Both the position numbers and the translations under genes were made by a program. The notes under the pieces are model-generated. The model was not told where the DNA came from and did no database searches. It saw only the letters and a program-made list of their open reading frames with translations. Shown in pieces: positions 1-9,928 of a stretch of 64,000 nt of DNA. The DNA lies in the NCBI GenBank assembly GCA_900318275.1, contig ONJY01000008.1:1-64000 (forward strand). The letters run 5' to 3'. This DNA is from an uncultured Bacteroidales bacterium (GTDB taxonomy: Bacteria; Bacteroidota; Bacteroidia; Bacteroidales; P3). Position 1 is the stretch's first letter. The number at the start of each line of letters is the position of its first letter.

Positions 1-1813
1 GACCTCAGCACGCTGGAGGAGCATGCTATCACTACCGACGGCAAGGTGAACGAGGTGATCAACGGCACGACGGACTGGGTGTACGAGGAGGAGTTCGCCA
101 TCACCAAGGGCTTCGAGTGGAGCCCCGACTCGAAAAAGATTGCCTATATGCGCTTCGACGAGAGCAAGGTGAAAGAGTATAATATGCAGATGTGGGGATC
201 CTTGTATCCTGAGGATTACAAGTACAAATACCCCAAGGCCGGCGAGGATAACAGCAAGGTGTCGCTACATGTGTACAACATCGAGACCAAAGGCCAGTTC
301 ACTCCTGTACTTGACGGACGCAGCACCACCGTGGCCGACGGCAAGTCGCAATGGGAGTATATCCCCCGCTTCCAATGGACCAATACCCCCGACGTGTTGG
401 CCGTGATGGTCATGAACCGTCTGCAGAACACAATGGAAATACTGGCCGTAAATACCTCGAACAACGGCCTTAACAGCAACACAATAAGCAAGCTCTACGA
501 GGAACAGTGCGACACCTACGTCGATGTGCCCGACACATGGCAGTTCATCACCGTGGGCAAGGGGAAGAAGGCCAAGGAGCAGATGCTCATCACCAGTGAG
601 AAGGATGGCTACCGCCACATCTACCTCTACGGCATGGACGGCAAGCTGGTGAAGCAGGTGACCAGCGGCGAGTGGGAGGTGTGCGATGTCCCTGGCGTAG
701 ACGTGAAGAACCAACGCCTCTACTACACCAGCCGCGAGCATGGCGCAATCAACAAGAGCCTCTTCGTCATAGGCTTCGACGGCAAAAAGAAGAAATGCCT
801 GAATTATAGCCAATCGAATATAATCAGCATATACCCCAACTTCATCGGCACCGATTACTCCTTCACCAAAAAGCGGCGGCACCTATAACGCCACCTTCAG
901 CGATGGCTGCAAATACTACATCTGCACCTACAGCAATGCCAACATGGCACCGGCTTACACGCTGCATGACGCCAATGGCAAACTGATCAAAGTGCTGCAG
1001 GACAACGCTGACCTGCAAAAGAAGATGTCAGACTACGGCACCAGCCACAAGCAGTTCGGTACCTTCACCACCTCAACCGGCACCGAGCTGAACTGTTACA
1101 CTATCAAGCCTGCCGACTTCAACGCCAACAAGCGCTACCCGGTGCTTATCTACGTCTACGGCGGTCCCGGCAACCAGCAGGTGAGCAACAGCTACGGCTA
1201 CAGCGACTACTACTGGTACCACATGCTGGCCGAGATGGGCTATGTGGTCTTCTGCTTCGACGGTCGCGGTACGGGCGGCCGTGGTGCTCAGTTCAAGAAG
1301 CAGACCTACGGCGACCTGGGGCGCATGGAGTGCGAGGATGCAATAGAGGCTGCACGCTGGCTGGGCCAGCAGAGCTGGGTGGACAAAGACCGCATCGGCA
1401 TCTGGGGCTGGAGCTTCGGCGGCTACCTGAGCACGCTGAGCCTGCTGAAGGGCAACGATGTGTTCAAGATGGCCATCGCTGTGGCCCCGGTGATGAACTG
1501 GCGCTACTATGACAACATATACACGGAGCGCTTCCTGGGCCTGCCGAAGGACAACGCCAAGGGGTACGACGAGAACTCGCCGCTGAACTTTGCCGAGCGG
1601 CTGCAGGGCAACTACCTGCTCATCCACGGCACCGGCGACGACAACGTGCACTTCCAGAACTCGGCCGAGATGGTGGAGAAGCTGGAGAATGCCGGCAAGC
1701 AGTTCGAGTTCCGCATCTACCCCAACAAGAACCACAGCATATACGACGCCACCGGCAACACAAGGCTCAACCTCTACCAGCTGATGACGGACTTCATAAT
1801 GAGAAAACTATAA
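1..1813 (+). CDS. Dipeptidyl peptidase IV (S9 family), 5'-partial and frameshifted
   Basis: Serine exopeptidase that releases X-Pro dipeptides, normally periplasmic in Bacteroidota. The frame is open to the left window edge, so the N-terminus is missing. The beta-propeller part contains WVYEEEF. The hydrolase domain shows GWSFGG (Ser codon 1412-1414), GTGDDNVH and KNHSIY, a complete Ser-Asp-His set. The reading frame breaks near 858-863: the upstream frame stops at 888, and the downstream frame resumes as SPKSGGTYNATFSDG without loss of family sequence. Removing one C at about 860 restores continuity, so this is a one-base insertion, either a real mutation or a sequencing error. The beta-barrel gene follows 4 bp after the stop. 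Confidence 0.9.
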
Positions 1814-1817
1814 TGCA

Positions 1818-2666
1818 ATGAAAAAGATATTTCTATTGGGTTTAATGGGTTTGATGGGCATTATGGGCGCCCACGCGCAGCTCGACCTGGGAGCGCGCGC
1901 CAGCGTCGGCCTCGCCACCATCAGCGACGACCTCTCCACCAAGTCGCCCATCTTCGGCGCCGGAGTGGGCGGGTACCTGAACATAAACTTCACCAACACG
2001 GAAAGCGTGGCCGGACAGTTCCTGTATCTGCAGACGGGCCTTAACCTGAACCGCCGAGGGAGCAACTTCCACGAGGTGCTGGAGAACGAGAACACCATGA
2101 GCGTCCGTGACGGCTACTACCACGCCTACTACCTGCAGCTGCCGATACTGGTGGGCTTCCACATGGAGCTGCCCATACGCAGCTCGGGGCATGTGGTAGG
2201 CATCATAGCCGGACCTACTGTGAACCTTGGTCTGTTCGGGCGTTACAAGGACCGCATTGTGTCGCCCGGCAACCCGTCACCAGCGGCCAACTATGATAAC
2301 AGCATCACCAATACGCCATCCATCACAATCACCGACAATATGTCCGATGCAGAGGTGGCGGCAGTGCGCGCCGCAGAGGTGGCGGCAAAAGCGGAAGCAC
2401 GGCGACAACGCCAAGTATTCAACCACCTGCGTCGCCTTGACGTAGGCGTCATTGTGGGCCTCACCTACGAATACGGCCCGTGGAACGCCATGCTGTATGT
2501 GGACCACGGATTCATCGCCACGACAACAGAGCCCGACATACTGCGCATCATCACCCAGAGTGTGATGGGCGGCGACCAAGGCCTCAAGACAGACATACCA
2601 AGGGGCTTCAACACGGCCGTAATGATCGGCATAGGATACTCCTTTATTAATTCCAAGGACAGATAA
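1818..2666 (+). CDS. Outer-membrane beta-barrel protein (PorT-like)
   Basis: 282 residues with a signal peptide (about residues 1-20, ending AHA before Q). Alternating hydrophobic strands and a C-terminal GIGYSF strand fit the small Bacteroidota outer-membrane barrel families (PF13568 type). Residues about 170-205 form an Asp/Ala/Glu/Arg-rich stretch that could be a long loop or short coiled coil. The gene begins 4 bp after the peptidase and its TAA directly abuts the ATG of gltX, so it is probably cotranscribed. Function is not known; the assignment rests on signal peptide and strand pattern. Confidence 0.7.
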   Translation: MKKIFLLGLMGLMGIMGAHAQLDLGARASVGLATISDDLSTKSPIFGAGVGGYLNINFTNTESVAGQFLYLQTGLNLNRRGSNFHEVLENENTMSVRDGYYHAYYLQLPILVGFHMELPIRSSGHVVGIIAGPTVNLGLFGRYKDRIVSPGNPSPAANYDNSITNTPSITITDNMSDAEVAAVRAAEVAAKAEARRQRQVFNHLRRLDVGVIVGLTYEYGPWNAMLYVDHGFIATTTEPDILRIITQSVMGGDQGLKTDIPRGFNTAVMIGIGYSFINSKDR

Positions 2667-4190
2667 ATGGTAAGAGTAAGATTTGCCCCGTCACCCACGG
2701 GGCCACTGCACATCGGGGGCGTGCGCACAGCCCTCTACAACTACCTCTTCGCGCGCCAGAACGGCGGCAAGATGATACTGCGCATCGAGGACACCGACCA
2801 GACACGCTTTGTGCCGGGTGCAGAACAATACATCATCGAGGCCCTCGACTGGCTTGGCATAGAGTTTGACGAAGGCGTGCATATCGGCGGCCCCTACGGC
2901 CCCTACCGCCAAAGCGACCGCAAGCCCATGTACCGCCAGTATGCCGACCAGCTGATACGCGACGGCTGGGCCTACTACGCTTTCGACAAACCCGAAGCCC
3001 TCGACGCCAAGCGCAAGGAATACGAAGCACAGAAAAAGACCTTCCAGTACGACTGCACCACACGCGGCACTATGGACAACAGCCTCAGCCTGGGCATGGA
3101 GGAGGCGCAACGCCGCATAGACGCCGGCGAGCCATACGTGGTGCGCTTCATGTTCCCAGACGACATCAACATCACGGTACACGACCTGATACGTGGCGAC
3201 GTGACGATGAACAGCCGTCTGCTGGACGACAAGGTGCTCTTCAAGAGCGACGGCATGCCCACCTACCACCTGGCCAACATCGTAGACGACCACACGATGG
3301 AGATAACCCACGTCATACGTGGCGAGGAATGGCTACCGAGTGCACCGCTGCACGTGATGCTCTACAAGGCTTTCGGCTGGCAGGCGCCGCAGTTCGCCCA
3401 CCTGCCCCTGCTCCTCAAGCCCGAGGGCAACGGCAAGCTCAGCAAGCGCGATGGCGACCGTCTCGGATTCCCCGTCTTCCCACTTGAGTGGCACGATCCC
3501 AAGAGCGGTGAGGTGAGCAGCGGCTACCGCGAGCAGGGCTACCTGCCGCAGGCGGTGGTCAACATGCTGGCCCTCATGGGATGGAACCCAGGCACCGAGC
3601 AGGAGCTAATGAGCATGGACGAACTCATCAAACTCTTCAACATAGAGCATGTGAGCAAGAACGGTGCACGCTTCAACCTTGAGAAAGCCAAATGGTTCAA
3701 CCACGAGTACTTCCAGACCCTCAGCGATGAGCAGGTAGCCGCCTACCTTGAGAAGCAGCTCGGCGAACGCGGCATCAGCGCCGACCACGACTATGTGGTG
3801 AAGGTGGCTGGCTTGATGAAGGAGCGCATCACCTTCCCCAGCGAGCTGTGGGACACCTGCAGCTACTTCTTTGTGGCACCGACGGAATACGACCCCGCCG
3901 CCATCAAGAAGCGCTGGAAAGCCGGCATGACCACCCATATGGCCAAGGTGATAGAGATACTCAACACAGTGTCATTCGAGTACGACGCCCTGCACCAGGC
4001 CATCCTCGAGGACTACATCAAGGGCAACGGCCTCAACATGGGCTCGGTGATGAACTCCCTGCGTCTCGCCGTGGTAGGCAAGACTGTGGGACCCGACATG
4101 CTGACGCTCGTCATGATGCTCGGCAAAGAGGAGACCGCACGCCGCGTGCAGCGTGCCATAGACACCATAGGAGAAGTAAGCGAACAATAA
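2667..4190 (+). CDS. gltX: Glutamate--tRNA ligase
   Basis: Class I aminoacyl-tRNA synthetase charging tRNA-Glu in the cytoplasm. The HIGH-type motif is in [11 protein letters not shown] at residues 8-18 and the KMSKS-type motif is KLSKR near residue 258. The length of 507 residues is normal for the family. The start codon directly follows the stop of the preceding gene; no Shine-Dalgarno sequence is needed in this phylum. The C-terminal anticodon-binding half is complete, ending before the lipoprotein gene 12 bp downstream. Confidence 0.97.
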   Translation: MVRVRFAPSPTGPLHIGGVRTALYNYLFARQNGGKMILRIEDTDQTRFVPGAEQYIIEALDWLGIEFDEGVHIGGPYGPYRQSDRKPMYRQYADQLIRDGWAYYAFDKPEALDAKRKEYEAQKKTFQYDCTTRGTMDNSLSLGMEEAQRRIDAGEPYVVRFMFPDDINITVHDLIRGDVTMNSRLLDDKVLFKSDGMPTYHLANIVDDHTMEITHVIRGEEWLPSAPLHVMLYKAFGWQAPQFAHLPLLLKPEGNGKLSKRDGDRLGFPVFPLEWHDPKSGEVSSGYREQGYLPQAVVNMLALMGWNPGTEQELMSMDELIKLFNIEHVSKNGARFNLEKAKWFNHEYFQTLSDEQVAAYLEKQLGERGISADHDYVVKVAGLMKERITFPSELWDTCSYFFVAPTEYDPAAIKKRWKAGMTTHMAKVIEILNTVSFEYDALHQAILEDYIKGNGLNMGSVMNSLRLAVVGKTVGPDMLTLVMMLGKEETARRVQRAIDTIGEVSEQ

Positions 4191-4202
4191 AAAAGACATA
4201 CA

Positions 4203-4796
4203 ATGAACATCAAGCACATTATCCTAACGACAGCGGCTTTGCTGACCCTCGGCATGACCGCCTGCAACAACAACGGAAAAGAAAACCCCGAAGCCACCCC
4301 CGTCGTCGCCCCTGAAGGCGGACTGAAGATAGCCTACGTAGACACCGACACGCTGATGGCCAAGTACCAGTATGCCATTGACCTAGAGGAAGAACTACGC
4401 GCCTACAAGGACCAGCAGGAGAAGTACTACCAGCAGCAGATGACGCAGTTCCAGACCGACTACAACAACTACCTGCAGACCGGTGCCAGCATGACTCTCA
4501 CACAGCAGCAGGCAAAGGAGGCCGAGCTGAAGCAGCGCATGGAGAAGATGAGCACACTTGAGCAGGAACTCATGGCCAAAGTCGCCGAGCGTCAGCTGAG
4601 CGAGAACACCAAGTTGCTCAACGCCATTTTCGCCTTCATCCGCGAGTACAACGCCGCCAACCAGCAGTTCGACGTCATCCTGCGCAGGAGCTTCAACGAC
4701 ACGCCGGTGCTCTACGCCAACCCGGCAATGGACATCACCGACGAGATACTCGCCGGCCTGAATGAAGAATACAAGAACGTCAAGGGCAAGAAGTGA
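4203..4796 (+). CDS. OmpH/Skp-family periplasmic lipoprotein
   Basis: 197 residues with a lipoprotein signal peptide (Cys21 after LGMTA). After a short linker the IAYVDTDTLMAKY segment matches the start of Skp/OmpH chaperones, followed by a long Gln/Lys/Glu-rich coiled coil (about residues 55-135) and the terminal segment expected for the fold. Skp-type proteins bind unfolded outer-membrane proteins in the periplasm; a lipidated version is common in Bacteroidota. The TGA at 4794-4796 directly abuts the stop codon of the convergent glycosyltransferase gene, leaving no intergenic space for a terminator. Confidence 0.8.
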   Translation: MNIKHIILTTAALLTLGMTACNNNGKENPEATPVVAPEGGLKIAYVDTDTLMAKYQYAIDLEEELRAYKDQQEKYYQQQMTQFQTDYNNYLQTGASMTLTQQQAKEAELKQRMEKMSTLEQELMAKVAERQLSENTKLLNAIFAFIREYNAANQQFDVILRRSFNDTPVLYANPAMDITDEILAGLNEEYKNVKGKK

Positions 4797-5843
4797 TCAA
4801 CGGCTGAAGCGCCCACGCAACTGTGTGAACGTCTGACGGCGCAAGAGGTAATACTCTATCAGCAAAGTACCCTGATACACTTGCGAGACAGCGTGTGGCT
4901 TAATGGCCGCACGCTTTTCTTTCAGCTCTTCACGCCACGCGCGGAACTCCTTGTGAGCCTTGCGTACGGCACGATACTCGCCCAAATGGCCTTCCATCAT
5001 GAACTTCACCGCCGCAACACGGTCGAGGAACATGCGCAGCCGCAACACCTTGTCGCGCCGCTCGTCGGGCAGGTTCTTGTAGAGCATGGAGAGGTTGTTG
5101 CGGAAGTTCAGCTGTGTCTTGAAGGGATTGCTCTTCGGCAACGTGCCGCCACCCACATGGTATAGCTTCGACTGCGGACAGTAAGCCACCCTGTAGCCGG
5201 CATTGTGCACACGCCAGCAGAAGTCTATCTCCTCCATGTGGGCGAAGAAGTCGGCATCGAGGCCACCCAGCTCGCGCCACACACTGGCACGCACAAACAT
5301 GGCGGCGCCTGTGGCCCAGAAGATATCGCAGTCGTCGTCATACTGCCCATGGTCAGTCTCAAGGGTGTTGAAAAGGCGCCCACGGCAGAAGGGATAGCCG
5401 TAGCTGTCGATGAAGCCACCGGCTCCACCGGCATACTCAAAGGAGTCCTTGCGGTCATACATCATCAGTTTTGGCTGCATCACAGCAATCTTGCTGTTGG
5501 CATCCATGATGCGTATAACGGGCTCTATCCATCGCGGTGTGCATTCCACGTCGCTGTTCAGCAGCACGTAATAGTCGGCCTCCACCTGAGCTAGGGCTTT
5601 GTTGTAGCCTCCGGCAAAGCCGTAGTTGCGGTCGAGGCGCACCAGAGGCACCTCTGGATAGTTCTGCTGCAGGAAAGCCAGCGAGTCGTCGGTGGAGCCG
5701 TTGTCGGCCACCACCACCTCGGTGTCGTAGTCGGTGTCCAACACCGAGAAATGCTGTCCGTGGGAGTATTTGACCACCGACGGCATGAAGCGTTCCAACA
5801 TGCCGCGGCCGTTCCAATTGAGTATGACTATTGCTACTTTCAT
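4797..5843 (-). CDS. Glycosyltransferase family 2
   Basis: 348 residues. The GT-A signature VAIVILNWNG at the N-terminus, DNGSTDDS, a LLNSDVEC metal-binding segment and HMEEIDFCWR are all present. Such enzymes transfer a sugar from a nucleotide donor, here probably for cell-surface polysaccharide or lipooligosaccharide. The gene overlaps the acyltransferase by 4 bp and is last in the GWxTD-acyltransferase-glycosyltransferase operon. Acceptor and donor cannot be told from sequence. Confidence 0.9.
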   Translation of the reverse strand: MKVAIVILNWNGRGMLERFMPSVVKYSHGQHFSVLDTDYDTEVVVADNGSTDDSLAFLQQNYPEVPLVRLDRNYGFAGGYNKALAQVEADYYVLLNSDVECTPRWIEPVIRIMDANSKIAVMQPKLMMYDRKDSFEYAGGAGGFIDSYGYPFCRGRLFNTLETDHGQYDDDCDIFWATGAAMFVRASVWRELGGLDADFFAHMEEIDFCWRVHNAGYRVAYCPQSKLYHVGGGTLPKSNPFKTQLNFRNNLSMLYKNLPDERRDKVLRLRMFLDRVAAVKFMMEGHLGEYRAVRKAHKEFRAWREELKEKRAAIKPHAVSQVYQGTLLIEYYLLRRQTFTQLRGRFSR

Positions 5844-6661
5844 TGTTCAGGATGTTTCAGTTTCCAGCGGCGGTGGCTCCACAGCCACAACTCCGGCCGC
5901 TGCCGTATCTGCTGCTCCAGGGTGCGTGCGTAGCGCTCCACGATGGCGTACTGAGGCTCCTCCTGCGGGTGTTCGCTGAAGTGGCTGAAGGTGACCTCGT
6001 AGTAGCCGCGGCGCACACGGTTCACGGTGTAGTAGACGACGGGGTAGTTATATTTGCGTGCAAAATGCTCGGCGCCATAGAGGAATGCCGTGTCCTGGTT
6101 GAGGAATGTGGTCCAGTAGCTCTTCACGGGGTTAGACGGCGACTGGTCGCCAAGCATCATCAGGGCGCAGGGCACACGGTGACGATGGTAGAACTCCACC
6201 ACCTGGCGCACGTCGCGCTGGTCCACCACTTCGGTGCCGTAGCGTATGCGTTTCTTAGCTATATAGGGACCTGTTATCTTGTCGTTCAGCGGCTTGCCGA
6301 CGCCGATACCATGGTGCAGCAGCTGCATGTTGAGCGAGCTGACCATATACTCCCAGTTGCCGTAGTGCGCCGACAGCAGCACGATGCTCTGTCCGCGCTC
6401 ATAGTAGCGGTCCACCAGCTGGCGGTTGGTGAAGCGGTAACGGCGCTTGATGGATGCTGGCGAGGCATACATGTTGTGCACAAACTCCACCGCGATGTCG
6501 GCCAGGTAGCGGTAGTAGCGGCGTTCAATTCCCCTACGCTCCGCCTCGTCCTTTTCTGGGAAGGCGTTGGCGAGGTTACGCCTCACCACCTCGCGGCGGT
6601 AGCCCACGAGGTAGTAGATAATCAGGTATACTATGTCAGCCAGCAAGCGCATCGGCCTCAA
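5840..6661 (-). CDS. Lipid A biosynthesis (LpxL/HtrB-type) acyltransferase
   Basis: 273 residues. SAHYGNWEY gives the HxxxxE catalytic motif of membrane lysophospholipid/lipid A acyltransferases, and the N-terminus has a hydrophobic segment (ADIVYLIIYYLVG). It would add a secondary acyl chain to lipid A precursors at the inner membrane. It overlaps its neighbours by 4 bp on both sides, which suggests translational coupling. The exact acyl position cannot be assigned. Confidence 0.88.
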   Translation of the reverse strand: MRPMRLLADIVYLIIYYLVGYRREVVRRNLANAFPEKDEAERRGIERRYYRYLADIAVEFVHNMYASPASIKRRYRFTNRQLVDRYYERGQSIVLLSAHYGNWEYMVSSLNMQLLHHGIGVGKPLNDKITGPYIAKKRIRYGTEVVDQRDVRQVVEFYHRHRVPCALMMLGDQSPSNPVKSYWTTFLNQDTAFLYGAEHFARKYNYPVVYYTVNRVRRGYYEVTFSHFSEHPQEEPQYAIVERYARTLEQQIRQRPELWLWSHRRWKLKHPEQ

Positions 6662-8232
6662 TATCCGCGGTTAAATTGTTCCCCCACTTCGCCTATGACA
6701 TCCTCGGGCAGCTGCTGACGGCAGAGGCGTCGTTCCCAGCCTATCTCCTGCACTTCGCCGCGGGCGTTGCTGTTGAGCAGCAGGTAGTAGCCCGAGCGGT
6801 GCTCGTCCCAGAAGAGGAACACTCGGTTGGGGTCGTCGGTTTCAAGCTTGTTGTAGCGCCACAGCTGGTAGGGCAGGTAGTAGACATGCCCCTGCGAGGA
6901 GCCGGCGATGCCGTCGGTGGGAGCCTGGCCCTCATTGGCCTGCATGGTGTTGAAGGGCTGTATCTGGTTGCTGCCGATCTTGTTGGCGCCCACGTAGTTC
7001 TTCTCGTCGCGCACATAGTCGGGCGGACCGTACTGCAGGTACACGCGGCCGAAGTCGGTGTGTATGCCCGGCGTGCGCGGGTAGCTGAAGTGCTCCTGCA
7101 CGTAGTCTATACGCTCCTTATACTTGAGCCATGCCGCCTCGGGGGCCATGGCGTCGCGTGCCGTCCAAAATCGGTAGAGGAACGCCTGCTTCTCCTCGAG
7201 GCCGGGGCGCTTGATGAGCTCGCGCGAGACCTCCTTCTCAAGGTCCGACGCAATGGGATAGAGGCCGTCGAGGTATATGTTCAGCTGGTTCTCGTCGGTG
7301 TACTTGCCGGCGAAGGTCATGGCGAAGTCGCTCATCTCCTTGGCTTTCACACCGGGGTTGGAGCGGTAGAACGACACCTTCTTGTACATCATCGTCTGGT
7401 TGTCGCGGTTGCGCAACTCGACGACGAGGTTGTAGTTGCCCGAGGCCAACTCTTTGATGTCGAGGCTGCCGTATACCGGCACCACCGAGGCGCTGTTCTT
7501 GCGGCTGGCCGTCTGCATGCCTTCGATGCGAGCACCCGTCTCGGCGCGCTCGATATAGGCAAGGGTGAGGAAAGGCTTGCGGCCCACCTCGCGCTCGATG
7601 TTGTATATCTCGTAGTAGAAGTTCAGCTGCTCCACCTGCTCGGGGTAAAAGTCGCTGACGTAGGGTTCCATGTCGTAGCCGCCGCGCGAGAGTATGTTGC
7701 CCTCCCCCACCGTGGGTGTGGCGTCGGCCATCAGCTGCAGGCTCGACATTGCGGGGTGATTGCCGTCGTAGTTCACCACAACCTTCTCCGTCACCCTTGC
7801 CGGGCGGGAGTCTTCGCTGCTCTTGTCGCGCAGGGTGAGCTCAATCTCGTAGATGCCGTTGGGCAGGGCGAAGCGCTGAACGTCGAGGAAGCTGAAGTCC
7901 AGCTCGTCGAGGCTGCCCACCGTAGGGCTGCCGAGGTCGTACTTCTTGACGTATACCACGGAGTCCTGCTGGCGTGCCACAAGGGTCACCTCAACGGTGG
8001 CCTTGTACACTCCCGAGGGTTGCTGCACGAAGCCCACCGTCCAGGCGTCGACCTGCAGGTAGGTCTCCATGTAGGGGCGGTCATCCTGCGGCAGGTAGAA
8101 GGTGCTGTAGCCGAACAGAGCCTGCATCTGGGCCTGCGCGCCTGAGAATGCCATTAGCAAACAAATCAAAAGACAATGCCTGCGGCATATTCCCCGTAGG
8201 GTATTTCTCTTAATCGAACCTATATTCTTCAT
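6658..8232 (-). CDS. GWxTD domain-containing protein
   Basis: 524 residues with a signal peptide (hydrophobic LLICLLMAFSGAQA near residues 21-34). The C-terminal third carries the region typical of the Bacteroidota GWxTD family, here PGIHTDFGRVYLQYGPPD, so the name-giving Trp is Ile in this copy. The family is secreted or periplasmic, of unknown function, and often near envelope genes. It leads an operon with the acyltransferase and glycosyltransferase. Start is the ATG at 8230-8232. Confidence 0.8.
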   Translation of the reverse strand: MKNIGSIKRNTLRGICRRHCLLICLLMAFSGAQAQMQALFGYSTFYLPQDDRPYMETYLQVDAWTVGFVQQPSGVYKATVEVTLVARQQDSVVYVKKYDLGSPTVGSLDELDFSFLDVQRFALPNGIYEIELTLRDKSSEDSRPARVTEKVVVNYDGNHPAMSSLQLMADATPTVGEGNILSRGGYDMEPYVSDFYPEQVEQLNFYYEIYNIEREVGRKPFLTLAYIERAETGARIEGMQTASRKNSASVVPVYGSLDIKELASGNYNLVVELRNRDNQTMMYKKVSFYRSNPGVKAKEMSDFAMTFAGKYTDENQLNIYLDGLYPIASDLEKEVSRELIKRPGLEEKQAFLYRFWTARDAMAPEAAWLKYKERIDYVQEHFSYPRTPGIHTDFGRVYLQYGPPDYVRDEKNYVGANKIGSNQIQPFNTMQANEGQAPTDGIAGSSQGHVYYLPYQLWRYNKLETDDPNRVFLFWDEHRSGYYLLLNSNARGEVQEIGWERRLCRQQLPEDVIGEVGEQFNRGY

Positions 8233-8260
8233 AACTCTTATCTGTGTTATCTGCTAACTG

Positions 8261-9817
8261 TCAGCTTATCGGCCAGCGGCGGTCGAGGCCGAAGCTGACG
8301 GGTGCCACCTTGAGTTGCGGGGCGAACTGGAGGCGTTTCCACTCGTTGCGCGCCACGCCGCGCAGCACGCGCTGCACAAGCTCGCGGTCGTAGCCTTCGT
8401 CGACGATCTCGTCCTCGCAGAGGTCTTCGTCGAGGAAGAGGCCGAGTATGGCGTCGAGCACCGCGTAGTCGGGCAGCGAGTCGCTGTCCTTCTGCCCCGG
8501 GCGCAGTTCGGCGCTGGGGGCTTTGGTGATGCTGTTCTGCGGTATGCGGATGCCGTCGCGGTTGATCCACTCGCTGAGCTGATACACTTCGGTCTTGTAG
8601 AGGTCGCCGATCACCGCCAGGGAGCCGCAGGAGTCGCCGTAGAGGGTGCCGTAGCCCATGGCGGCCTCGGAGCGGTTGGTGGTGTTGAGCGCCAAGGCGC
8701 CGAACTTGTTGGCATAGCTCATCACCAAGGTGCCGCGTATGCGTGCCTGCAGGTTCTCCTCGGTGACGTCCTCAGCGCGGTCGCCGAAGACGGGCTTGAG
8801 GCTCTCGCGGAACTGGTCGAACATGGGCTTGATGGGCACGATGTCGTAGCTCATGCCGAGGTTGTGGGCCAGGTCCTCGGCGTCGCGCACCGAGTGGTCG
8901 GTGGAGTATTGGCTCGGCATGAGGAGGCCGTGCACGTTTTCGGCCCCGAGGGCGTCGACGGCGAGCGTGGCCACGAGGGCCGAGTCGATGCCGCCGCTGA
9001 GACCCAGCACAGCACGGCGCAGGCCGTTCTTGGCAAAGTAGTCGTGCAGGCCGCAAACCAGGGCCTTGTAGACGAGCTCCACGGCCTCGGGCTTCTCGTC
9101 CTCGATGGTCTCTATCTGCTGCATGTCAACGGTGCAGCATCCCTGCTCGAAGTAGGGCATCTGGCACAGCACGCCGCCCGCGGCGTTCATGGCCATGGAG
9201 CCGCCGGCGAAGAGGTAGGGGCCTTCGCCGCCGGTGCGGTTGACATAGACGAGGCCCGCGTTGAGGGTCTCGACGATCTTGCTCATGCGGTAGCGAGTGC
9301 GGTAAGGACGCTGGTAGTCAAACACCTGGCCGCCACAGCACACCACTACGTCGGGCTGTTCCACATGGCCTTTGGAGAGCTCCTTGAGGTCCTCGTAGAA
9401 GCCTATGGCTATGCGCTGGTCGTGGAAGTCGATGACTTGCACGCCCTCGCCGCGCACGAAGCAGCGCTGCTCGTCGGTGGTGAGGTATTTCTTGGTGACC
9501 ACGCCGCGTATGGCGCAGTTCTGCACGAACACTATGGCGTTGCAGAGGCCCTTGTCCTGAATCTGCAGGGGCATGCCGACGAGGAAGGCGCGGTGCTCGG
9601 AGAGTTCTATCAGACGCTGCAGGGCGGCCTGTGCGCGCTTCTGCAGGTCGGTGTAGCCGGCGGCGGCGAACAGCGGAGTGCCGCAGATGGTGCATGCCGG
9701 GAAGACGGTGAGCAGAGCTTCGCGCGAAGCTTCGGCTTCAAGCTCGGCGGCAATCCATTCAAGGTTATCCTCAGGCTTGAGCGTAAGGATGTCATGCTGA
9801 ACGATATGTATCTTCAT
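8261..9817 (-). CDS. nadE: NAD synthetase with degenerate glutaminase domain
   Basis: 518 residues from the ATG at 9815-9817; an in-frame TTG 18 bp upstream is less likely. Last step of NAD synthesis: deamido-NAD to NAD. The C-terminal half has the ATP pyrophosphatase P-loop SGGIDS (residues 274-279) and normal family motifs. The N-terminal half is a nitrilase-fold domain, but its catalytic Glu (FPE) is Ala41 in FPACT and the catalytic Cys (usually ICED) is Tyr141 in FYED; only the Lys of TKKYL (109/110) remains. By family knowledge it should be unable to hydrolyse glutamine and would use free ammonia. Confidence 0.9.
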   Translation of the reverse strand: MKIHIVQHDILTLKPEDNLEWIAAELEAEASREALLTVFPACTICGTPLFAAAGYTDLQKRAQAALQRLIELSEHRAFLVGMPLQIQDKGLCNAIVFVQNCAIRGVVTKKYLTTDEQRCFVRGEGVQVIDFHDQRIAIGFYEDLKELSKGHVEQPDVVVCCGGQVFDYQRPYRTRYRMSKIVETLNAGLVYVNRTGGEGPYLFAGGSMAMNAAGGVLCQMPYFEQGCCTVDMQQIETIEDEKPEAVELVYKALVCGLHDYFAKNGLRRAVLGLSGGIDSALVATLAVDALGAENVHGLLMPSQYSTDHSVRDAEDLAHNLGMSYDIVPIKPMFDQFRESLKPVFGDRAEDVTEENLQARIRGTLVMSYANKFGALALNTTNRSEAAMGYGTLYGDSCGSLAVIGDLYKTEVYQLSEWINRDGIRIPQNSITKAPSAELRPGQKDSDSLPDYAVLDAILGLFLDEDLCEDEIVDEGYDRELVQRVLRGVARNEWKRLQFAPQLKVAPVSFGLDRRWPIS

Positions 9818-9928
9818 GGTTTTTATATTTTCCAAGTTACTATAACGCAGGCAAAGGGATTATATTGTGCGCCGAGATAATGTTTTTATCAAATTTCGTT
9901 TTCTTGCCAAAACAACCAAACCGATGCC

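Noticed and set aside
8315-9880. Long plus-strand open frame opposite nadE (and similar ones opposite the GWxTD gene at 6676-8145 and parC at 28025-30223)
   Set aside because: The real genes on the minus strand are identified by family motifs; the opposite frames are low-complexity Val/Ala/His/Leu-rich products of GC-rich codons with no motif.
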